Shown here: in pieces, positions 46,671 through 52,622 of the stretch | Numbering within the stretch: the first letter of the stretch is position 1 | Layout of the letters: each line of letters opens with the position of its first letter | Assembly (NCBI GenBank): GCA_902524235.1 | Contig: CABZCF010000007.1 | Location: 1-52,622 of the forward strand | Source: an uncultured Pelagibacteraceae bacterium | GTDB taxonomy: Bacteria > Pseudomonadota > Alphaproteobacteria > Pelagibacterales > Pelagibacteraceae | Direction of reading: 5' to 3' | DNA length: 52,622 nt | Program-made: the position numbers and the translations under genes | The notes under the pieces: model-generated | The model's input: the letters and a program-made list of their open reading frames with translations, nothing else | Databases searched by the model: none | What the model was told of the DNA's origin: nothing

Positions 46671-46727
46671 TAAACTAAAAAGGGTTTTTAATCAGCATTA
46701 TAAAAAAATAAACTAAAGTAAACTAAG
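46671..46727 (+). repeat. Three TAAACTAA direct repeats upstream of aldehyde dehydrogenase
   Basis: The octamer TAAACTAA appears three times, the last two as a near-tandem pair just before the SD AAGGAGAG of the aldehyde dehydrogenase. A TATAAA at 46699-46704 lies between them. The repeats may be activator sites or part of the leader; A/T bias makes chance possible. Confidence 0.3.
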
Positions 46728-46735
46728 GAGAGAAA

Positions 46736-48280
46736 ATGAGTGCAGAAGCAATGAAAGTGTCCTCAGTTCTAGATACATCTCATCTTAAGGTTAAATTTCC
46801 ATTTAAAGCAAAATATGGAAACTACATAAATGGAAAATTTGTAGAGCCTATATCTGGCAAGTATTTTGATAATCCAAGCCCGATTTCAAATGAGACTATC
46901 TGTTCGGTAGCACGATCAAATGAAAAAGATGTAGAAGCAGCATTAGATGCAGCTCACGCAGCTTTTAAAGAATGGGGCAAAACAGATATTACTACAAGAT
47001 CCAATATCTTGTACAAAATAGCTGACGTCCTTGAAAAAAATCTTAACTTATTAGCAACGGCTGAATGTTTAGATAATGGTAAACCAATTAGAGAATGTAT
47101 GGCAGCTGACCTACCACTAGTAATAGATCATTGGAGATATTTTGCTGGAGTAATAAGAGCAGAAGAAGGTTCAGTAGCTGAGATAAGCAATTCTCAATAT
47201 TCTTATAATATTCCTGAGCCTTTAGGAGTAGTTGGTCAGATAGTTCCGTGGAACTTCCCACTATTAATGGCAACATGGAAATTAGCACCGGCTCTTGCTG
47301 CAGGTAATTGTTCAGTATTAAAACCTGCCGAGCAAACACCAGCATCGATAATGGTAATGATGGAACTTATTGGAGATTTATTACCTCCAGGAGTTGTAAA
47401 TATCGTTAGTGGTTTTGGATTAGAAGCTGGAAAACCTTTAGCATCATCTAAGAGAGTTGCAAAAGTTGCATTTACTGGTGAAACAACTACTGGAAGATTA
47501 ATTATGCAGTACGCTGCACAAAACATAATTCCTATAACATTGGAACTAGGTGGAAAATCTCCTAACATTTTCTTTGAAGATATAATGGATAAAGACGATG
47601 ACTTCTTAGACAAATGTGTAGAAGGTTTTGTAATGTTTAATCTTAACCAGGGTGAAGTATGTACATGTCCAAGTAGAGCATTAGTCCAAGAATCTATTTA
47701 CGATAAATTCATGGAAAAATGTATTGAAAGAACAAAAGCTGTTGTTCAAGACAATCCATTAAAAATGGAAACAATGATTGGAGCACAAGCTTCCGTAGAA
47801 CAAATGGAGAAAATTAAATCTTATCTTGATCTAGGGAAAAAAGAAGGTGCGAAAGTCCTTTGTGGAGGTAGTGTTGGAAAACTAAACAGTGGTCTTGAAA
47901 AAGGTAATTATATTCAACCAACTGTTTTTGAAGCGAAAAATGACATGCGAATCTCACAGGAAGAAATCTTTGGACCGGTTGTATCTGTAATTAAATTTAA
48001 AGATGAAGCAGACGCGTTAAGAATCGCGAATGATACACTTTATGGTTTAGGGGCAGGTGTTTGGACTAGAAATGGTAACATTGCTTATAGAATGGGAAGG
48101 GCAATCCAAGCAGGAATAGTGTGGACTAATTGTTATCATGCTTATCCAGCTCACTCACCATTTGGTGGTTATAAACAATCAGGTGTTGGAAGAGAAACTC
48201 ATAAAATGATGCTTAATCATTATAGACAGAATAAGAACCTTCATGTCTCTTATGCTGAAAAGAAATTAGGCTTCTTTTAA
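46736..48280 (+). CDS. NAD-dependent aldehyde dehydrogenase (AldB/ExaC-like)
   Basis: Oxidises an aldehyde, probably a short-chain one such as acetaldehyde, to the acid. It shows [13 protein letters not shown], the nucleotide-binding FTGETTTGR, the catalytic Glu in LELGGKSPN and the catalytic Cys in [10 protein letters not shown] (about residue 310). At 514 residues it fits the AldB/AcoD/ExaC group. A DUF779 gene follows, a pairing common for this group, and supports the assignment. A strong SD (AAGGAGAG) and many GAA/GGT-type codons suggest high expression. Substrate remains inferred. Confidence 0.88.
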   Translation: MSAEAMKVSSVLDTSHLKVKFPFKAKYGNYINGKFVEPISGKYFDNPSPISNETICSVARSNEKDVEAALDAAHAAFKEWGKTDITTRSNILYKIADVLEKNLNLLATAECLDNGKPIRECMAADLPLVIDHWRYFAGVIRAEEGSVAEISNSQYSYNIPEPLGVVGQIVPWNFPLLMATWKLAPALAAGNCSVLKPAEQTPASIMVMMELIGDLLPPGVVNIVSGFGLEAGKPLASSKRVAKVAFTGETTTGRLIMQYAAQNIIPITLELGGKSPNIFFEDIMDKDDDFLDKCVEGFVMFNLNQGEVCTCPSRALVQESIYDKFMEKCIERTKAVVQDNPLKMETMIGAQASVEQMEKIKSYLDLGKKEGAKVLCGGSVGKLNSGLEKGNYIQPTVFEAKNDMRISQEEIFGPVVSVIKFKDEADALRIANDTLYGLGAGVWTRNGNIAYRMGRAIQAGIVWTNCYHAYPAHSPFGGYKQSGVGRETHKMMLNHYRQNKNLHVSYAEKKLGFF

Positions 48281-48295
48281 TCAATAATATATACT

Positions 48296-48320
48296 GGCCC
48301 ATGATTCTATATCATGGGCC
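48296..48320 (+). terminator. Perfect 10-bp hairpin that contains the DUF779 start codon
   Basis: GGCCCATGAT-TCTAT-ATCATGGGCC forms a perfect 10-bp, G/C-rich stem with a 5-base loop, between aldehyde dehydrogenase and DUF779. The DUF779 ATG (48314-48316) is inside the 3' arm. No T-run follows on either strand, so a classical terminator is not clear. It could protect the upstream mRNA end, end transcription weakly, or limit translation of DUF779. Confidence 0.6.
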
Positions 48321-48682
48321 GTACTTTAAAAATGAAAGTATCTGCAACAAATTCAGCACTCGATTTGCTATCTGAACTTCAAGGTAAGTATGGTGAAAAA
48401 TTAATGTTTCATCAATCAGGTGGTTGCTGTGATGGTAGTGCTCCAATGTGTTTTCAAGAAGGAGAGTTTCCTCTTGGGGATAACGATGTAAAATTAGGTG
48501 AAATTGGTGGTGTACCTTTTTATATGAATGGCGACCAATACGAAAAATGGAAACATACTGATTTGACAATAGATGCTGTCAAAGGAATAGGCGGAATGTT
48601 CTCTTTAGATAACGGAACAGGACGCAGATTTCTGACAAAATCAGAAATCTGCTTAGTCGTAGATAACGACGAAAAAAAATAA
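48314..48682 (+). CDS. DUF779 family protein
   Basis: The 122-residue protein shows MFHQSGGCCDGSAPMCF, the family's conserved Cys-rich block (CC and MC), with GVPFYMNGDQYEKWKHTDLTID and FSLDNGTGRRFLTKS. DUF779 genes commonly lie behind AldB/ExaC-type aldehyde dehydrogenases; a metal-binding or accessory role is possible but not shown. Two starts are possible: ATG 48314, inside the hairpin, and ATG 48332. The second fits the average N-terminus of the family equally well. Both lack a good SD. Confidence 0.85.
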   Translation: MGRTLKMKVSATNSALDLLSELQGKYGEKLMFHQSGGCCDGSAPMCFQEGEFPLGDNDVKLGEIGGVPFYMNGDQYEKWKHTDLTIDAVKGIGGMFSLDNGTGRRFLTKSEICLVVDNDEKK

Positions 48683-48686
48683 TTTA

Positions 48687-49004
48687 TTACTGCCCTGGAG
48701 CTTTGTAACCAATCTTACTGGCTTTAGTAGTTGCTTTTGTAAAGTCTATAGCCTCCAAAATTGTTAAATTTTTTACAGCCCCTGAAGATTCTACAACTAA
48801 TTTAATAGCAGCAAAGTCCTCAAATGCTCCTAGATCTATCACTACTACAAAATCATAAGAACCTCTAACTATATCCATACTGTGTATTGTTCCACCTACA
48901 GCCTTTGTTAATTGCTCTACAACAGCTTTTCTATCACTTGTAGGATCTTTCATAAAACCCTGAAAAGCTTTATCGGTATAATTACCCATTACGTATGCTT
49001 TCAT
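48687..49004 (-). CDS. GYD-domain protein
   Basis: The 105-residue protein resembles the GYD family (small alpha/beta ferredoxin-like fold): MKAYVMGNYTDKAFQGF, a central RGSYDFVVVIDLGAFEDFAAI in place of the name-giving GxYD, and a conserved Ala/Leu-rich block. The function is unknown. It is convergent with DUF779 and stands alone on its strand, with a strong SD (AAAAGGAGTT) before its ATG. The EamA gene ends 75 bases upstream of it. Confidence 0.8.
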   Translation of the reverse strand: MKAYVMGNYTDKAFQGFMKDPTSDRKAVVEQLTKAVGGTIHSMDIVRGSYDFVVVIDLGAFEDFAAIKLVVESSGAVKNLTILEAIDFTKATTKASKIGYKAPGQ

Positions 49005-49079
49005 TTTAACTCCTTTTTTTTAGTTAAATTCTACATTTTTTTATACAATTTTTCTAATTAAATTGTCCCATATTAATAT

Positions 49080-49943
49080 TTACTGACTTTTTTGTTTTCT
49101 AGTTGAAATAAATACTCCAATTGATGTTACAATAAAGCCAATTACATCGACCAAACTTAAAATCTCATCCAAAAATATCCAAGCCATAGTTGCAGTTACT
49201 GCAGGGATTAAAAAAAATAGTGAAACCGTTTTACTAGCCGAATTATTTTTAATTAAATACATGAGAATTGAAAAAGCTCCTAAAGAAACAAGAAACACTT
49301 GATGACTCATGGCTAATAAAAACTCTAAATTAACTATAATAAAAGCATCTTCAAAAATTAAAATAATTATTATCAAATGAAAAATCACTGCACCAATTGC
49401 TTGATACATATTATTAACAGGTAGAGGAAGATCATTACTTATTTTTTTTTGCCAAATAGTTGAAGTAGTAATTGCTATTAAAGCAATAACTGCAGCTATC
49501 AAACCTTTCATGGGTAACATAGATCCTATATCAAAACCTATAACCATTACAGCACCTGCAAATCCAAGTATAATCCCAATCCACTGATAAACATTTACTT
49601 CCTCATTTAAAAAATAACCAGCTAAAATGTTTGTTAAGACTGGTTGCAATGTAACTATTAACGCAACAATACTTGTAGGCAAACCAACAAATATAGCATA
49701 AAAAACCCCACCTAAATAAAATCCGTGAAATAAAATTCCTGTGGAAAATGAATTGAAAATATTTCTAAAATTAACTTTAATTTTAATATTTTTAATAGTC
49801 GAATAAATAAAAAAACAAACTGCTACAAAAAAAAATCTAAATGCTAATGCTGAAAAGGGATCACTATTTAAAACTATCGGCAGTGTTGTAATAAAGGCTG
49901 AGGACCAAAGTAAAACAAATATAAAAGGAAAGAATTGAGACAC
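49080..49943 (-). CDS. EamA/DMT-family transporter
   Basis: About ten membrane helices in two EamA repeats across 287 residues, beginning LLWSSAFITTLPIV and ending WIFLDEILSLVDVIGFIV. Its start shares a base with the stop of the ABC ATPase gene, so it is translationally coupled to the importer operon. It might export a product made from the imported compound, but its substrate is not known. Confidence 0.88.
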   Translation of the reverse strand: MSQFFPFIFVLLWSSAFITTLPIVLNSDPFSALAFRFFFVAVCFFIYSTIKNIKIKVNFRNIFNSFSTGILFHGFYLGGVFYAIFVGLPTSIVALIVTLQPVLTNILAGYFLNEEVNVYQWIGIILGFAGAVMVIGFDIGSMLPMKGLIAAVIALIAITTSTIWQKKISNDLPLPVNNMYQAIGAVIFHLIIIILIFEDAFIIVNLEFLLAMSHQVFLVSLGAFSILMYLIKNNSASKTVSLFFLIPAVTATMAWIFLDEILSLVDVIGFIVTSIGVFISTRKQKSQ

Positions 49944-50734
49944 TAATTATTTATTCTATTCATCTCTTTTAATTCAATTTCTAATTTATCTAATTCCTCT
50001 CCGCCTGCCATCATTCCTAATAATTTTTCTCTTGATAAGTCTTTTTTTTCGTAAGTTCCTAAACTTTTTCCTCTATTTAAAACTGTAAAACTATTTCCAA
50101 CAGGATAAGCATGATGGACATTATGTGTGATTAAAATAACCGCTAATCCATCAGCAGCTGCTTTGACAATATATTTTAGAACTACTGAGGCCTGGTGAAC
50201 TCCTAATGCTGAGGTTGGTTCATCTAAAATTAATACTTTAGCACCAAAATAAATGGCACGAGAAATTGCAAGGCATTGTCTTTCACCTCCTGACATTGTT
50301 CCTACAGCTTGAGATGGATCTCTGACATCTATACCAATTTGTCCCATCCTTTCTGCTGCAACTTTATTTGCTTTTTCAATATCAAAAGTTTTAAAGAAAG
50401 GTATCCCTTTTTGTGGTTCACGACCCATAAAAAAATTTCTAGTAACACTCATCAAAGGAACTAATGCTAAATCTTGATAAACAGTTGCAATTCCCATGTC
50501 TAAAGCATCTTTGGGTGAGTCGAATAAAGTTTTTTTTCCTTCTACTATTATCATACCTTCGTCTGGCTTATGAACTCCTGAAAGTGTTTTTATCAAAGTT
50601 GATTTTCCTGCTCCATTATCCCCAAGTAGGCACATTATTTCACCCTTTTTAACTTTCATCGTTACATCTTTTAAAGCTATTACTTTTCCAAAAAATTTAC
50701 TAATATTATTAAACTCAATTAAATATTCAGACAT
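49943..50734 (-). CDS. Sugar-type ABC importer ATPase, single-domain
   Basis: Drives import with energy from ATP. It shows Walker [10 protein letters not shown] (residues 38-46), the Q-loop in [13 protein letters not shown], the signature [14 protein letters not shown] (SGGE), Walker [13 protein letters not shown] and the switch [10 protein letters not shown]. At 263 residues it has a single ATPase domain, unlike the double-domain RbsA/XylG type, and resembles FrcA-like proteins. Its start overlaps the permease stop by one base. Confidence 0.92.
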   Translation of the reverse strand: MSEYLIEFNNISKFFGKVIALKDVTMKVKKGEIMCLLGDNGAGKSTLIKTLSGVHKPDEGMIIVEGKKTLFDSPKDALDMGIATVYQDLALVPLMSVTRNFFMGREPQKGIPFFKTFDIEKANKVAAERMGQIGIDVRDPSQAVGTMSGGERQCLAISRAIYFGAKVLILDEPTSALGVHQASVVLKYIVKAAADGLAVILITHNVHHAYPVGNSFTVLNRGKSLGTYEKKDLSREKLLGMMAGGEELDKLEIELKEMNRINN

Positions 50735-51861
50735 TATTTACTTTCTGTAACTTTTCTTCTTATATAATTATTAAATATTACAGCTATTAACATCATTGCT
50801 CCTAAAAAAACTTTAAACCAGTCTGTGTCAATATCAGTATAAAATATCCCCATTGATACAGTTCCAAATATCAGTGCTCCAAAAGCTGCGCCTATTGCTG
50901 AACCATATCCACCTGTTAACAAACATCCTCCGACAACTGCTGCAGCTATTGCCTCTAGTTCTTTTAAAGTTCCTCTCATTGTATCAGCTGATCCTGCGTC
51001 TAAAACTTGAATAGTTGCAAATATTGTAGATGCTACTGCAGTTCCAATAAAAAGACTTATCTTAACTCTCCCAACTGGCACTCCAACATTAGTTGCACCA
51101 TTTTTATCTCCGCCAGATGCAAAAATCCAGTTTCCATATCTTGTTTTCATTAAAATGTAAGTGGCAAGTATTGTAAGTCCTACAAACCACAATACCGAAG
51201 GAGGAATTCCAGTCGCAAGCGGCGTACCATCGGTTCTTAGTGCAATTAAATTCATTGAACCTAACCAGTTAAATAATCCTTTAAAAGTATCTGTTGCAAA
51301 TATCCAGGCTATAGGGTCATCTTCTATTAAAACTCTCAAACCAGGAACTTGTGTCCTTCCTGTTATTAATCTCGTTATAGCCAAAGTTAAACCTCTAAGT
51401 ATAAACAACATTGCTAAAGTAACTATAAATGACGGTAATCCAGTTCTAACAACTAAAATTCCGTTAAAATAACCAACTAAGACAGCCATACAAAATGCAA
51501 AAATAATACTCATCCAAAGTGGCCAACCCCAATAAATAGCAGGTATAGCAATACATATTCCAGCAAATCCAATCATTGATCCTATCGAAAGATCGAATTC
51601 ACCTCCAATCATTAGCATTGCTGCAGCAATTGCTATAATACCTAAGTTTGCTGATACATCTAAAAAATTTAATGTGCCATAAGCACTAAACATTCCAGTA
51701 TCTCCAGCTACTATTCCAAAAAATATGAAAACTAAAATAGAACCACCTAAAGCTCCAAGCTCAGGTCTATTTAATAAAACTTTTAGTGATGAAACTTTTT
51801 TCAATCTTTCGTCTTGATTAATATTATTTTTATTAGCTATGCTTTTAGATTTATCTGACAT
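50734..51861 (-). CDS. Sugar-type ABC importer permease
   Basis: Integral membrane permease of 375 residues in the CUT2 (RbsC/XylH/FrcC-like) family. It has about ten helices and the conserved blocks [34 protein letters not shown] and [23 protein letters not shown]. An N-terminal hydrophilic stretch of about 30 residues precedes the first helix. It lies 57 bases after the binding-protein gene across a hairpin and overlaps the ATPase gene. Confidence 0.92.
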   Translation of the reverse strand: MSDKSKSIANKNNINQDERLKKVSSLKVLLNRPELGALGGSILVFIFFGIVAGDTGMFSAYGTLNFLDVSANLGIIAIAAAMLMIGGEFDLSIGSMIGFAGICIAIPAIYWGWPLWMSIIFAFCMAVLVGYFNGILVVRTGLPSFIVTLAMLFILRGLTLAITRLITGRTQVPGLRVLIEDDPIAWIFATDTFKGLFNWLGSMNLIALRTDGTPLATGIPPSVLWFVGLTILATYILMKTRYGNWIFASGGDKNGATNVGVPVGRVKISLFIGTAVASTIFATIQVLDAGSADTMRGTLKELEAIAAAVVGGCLLTGGYGSAIGAAFGALIFGTVSMGIFYTDIDTDWFKVFLGAMMLIAVIFNNYIRRKVTESK

Positions 51862-51879
51862 TATTTTTGATTAAAAAAA

Positions 51880-51912
51880 AAGGCCTAGCTAAGTTAAGCC
51901 AGGCCTTTTTTA
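51880..51912 (-). terminator. Hairpin between binding protein and permease
   Basis: On the minus strand AAAAAAGGCCT, then a stem-loop interior with GCT/AGC pairs around TAACTT, then AGGCCTTTTTTTTT. The stem is at least 10 bp long and ends in a long T-run, so it is a convincing intrinsic terminator. It is placed after the binding-protein gene and before the permease, so it is probably a partial terminator, giving more binding protein than membrane components. Confidence 0.8.
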
Positions 51913-51918
51913 TTTATT

Positions 51919-52622
51919 TTATCTGTAACCTTGTGCTGCCCACTTAATTACTTTGCTAGCATTGTCAGGAGTTACAAATCCAGGACCAGTCATTACTACA
52001 CCAGCTGGCATTGTTCCCCATCTCATATACTGACCAAAAATTGCTATTGGTAAGTAACCCTGTAGGTATTGTTGTTGATCAATTAAAAACTCCACTTTTC
52101 CTGCAGCAGCAGCCTTCAACATATTAGGTGACATGTCAAATGTTCCTAACCTTACATCACCAACTTTTCCAGCAGATTCTAAAGCTTTAAGTGCTGCTTC
52201 CCCAGAAAGACCTGCTCCTAAAGTAAGGATAGTATCATATCCACCACCTAGTTTAGCAGCAACAGCTTTTTGTATTTCAGTTGGGTCATTAGAAGTACCT
52301 AATATATCAACACTTCCACCAAAACCTTTTTTGAAACCTGCACATCTTCTGTCGAGTGCAACGTTTCCTACCTCATGGTTAACACATAATGCTTTTTTTC
52401 CTCCGGCAGCTTTCATTTTTTGTCCACCACCTACTCCAGCTTCAAACTCAGTTTGTCCAACGTGAGCACTAATACCTAGAGAAGCATAGTCGTCTGATCC
52501 AGAGTTCATTGATATAACTGGTATACCTGCAGCTATTGCAGCTTTTACTGATTTTCCTAAAGCAGCAGCATCTGGTAAAGTTATCACAATTCCTTTTGGT
52601 TTTTGTGAAACAGCGTTATCAA
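51919..52622 (-). CDS. Sugar-type ABC importer periplasmic binding protein, N-terminus cut by window edge
   Basis: Type 1 periplasmic binding protein fold of the ribose/xylose/fructose-binding type. The frame is open to the right edge, so the N-terminus, with any signal peptide, is missing; about 234 residues remain. Typical blocks are KGIVITLPDAAALGKSVKAA, GIPVISMNSGSDD, ISAHVGQTEFEAG, LGTFDMSPNMLKA and VEFLIDQQQYLQGYLPI. It comes first in the operon (before permease and ATPase). A GTG at 52587 is an internal codon, not the start. The ligand is not determined. Confidence 0.9.
   Translation of the reverse strand, partial: DNAVSQKPKGIVITLPDAAALGKSVKAAIAAGIPVISMNSGSDDYASLGISAHVGQTEFEAGVGGGQKMKAAGGKKALCVNHEVGNVALDRRCAGFKKGFGGSVDILGTSNDPTEIQKAVAAKLGGGYDTILTLGAGLSGEAALKALESAGKVGDVRLGTFDMSPNMLKAAAAGKVEFLIDQQQYLQGYLPIAIFGQYMRWGTMPAGVVMTGPGFVTPDNASKVIKWAAQGYR

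Noticed and set aside
1-52622. tRNA, rRNA, CRISPR, insertion sequence or prophage
   Set aside because: Spacers are short and contain no cloverleaf with a T-loop GTTCRA, no spaced direct-repeat arrays, and no transposase or integrase frames.

Overview
The window looks like a core-genome segment of a streamlined marine alphaproteobacterium of the SAR11 clade (Candidatus Pelagibacter-like). The evidence is a very A/T-rich sequence, Lys/Asn/Ile-rich proteins, spacers of a few bases or overlapping genes almost everywhere, and alphaproteobacterial neighbourhoods: NDUFA12-like next to DUF2155, DUF2066 next to an HdaA-like ATPase, and the lptFGD-surA-pdxA-ksgA block. Fifty-six protein genes were identified; one runs off each edge. 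I found no rRNA, tRNA, CRISPR array, insertion sequence or prophage, and no gene-free stretch longer than about 140 bases.

Layout. 1-4236 (minus): rpsF-rpsR-rplI-dnaB, then a truncated RND-type exporter. 4324-6901 (plus): fabD-fabG-acpP-gmk, with fabF and mltG absent from the place where relatives keep them. 6877-14121 (minus): outer-membrane assembly operon lptF-lptG-lptD-surA-pdxA-ksgA. 14181-21134: pepA and ndk (plus), purM-purN (minus), then DUF2066-hdaA-aspS (plus). 21141-25959: a stand-alone NrdJ C-terminal-like protein, a complex I accessory subunit, DUF2155, aroQ-accB-accC and thiS-thiG. 25952-36486: RNase E/G, PBP1A, prfB with its programmed frameshift, an AsmA-like protein, tyrS, anmK and an alpha/beta hydrolase. 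36625-42779: a complete suf operon (iscR-sufB-sufC-sufD-sufS-sufU-sufT-sufA). 42786-46628: glnA, a YbaK-like protein, a DMT transporter and a homocysteine methyltransferase. 46736-52622: aldehyde dehydrogenase with DUF779, a GYD-domain protein, another DMT transporter and a sugar-type ABC importer cut by the right edge.

The genes are mostly housekeeping: translation, replication, fatty acid and envelope synthesis, purines, thiamine thiazole and Fe-S assembly. Many pairs overlap by 1-20 bases (TAATG or ATGA junctions), which suggests translational coupling. The clearest regulatory element is an IscR type-1-like operator over the -35 box of the suf promoter. Other points of interest are the NrdJ-like fragment and the perfect palindrome beside it, an RNase E/G without its zinc-link cysteines, a hairpin that buries the DUF779 start codon, a switch-like leader before the homocysteine methyltransferase, divergent genes whose start codons overlap, and the missing fabF/mltG. 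I did not find a convincing wholly new multi-gene system; most of the window is ordinary SAR11-type core genome.
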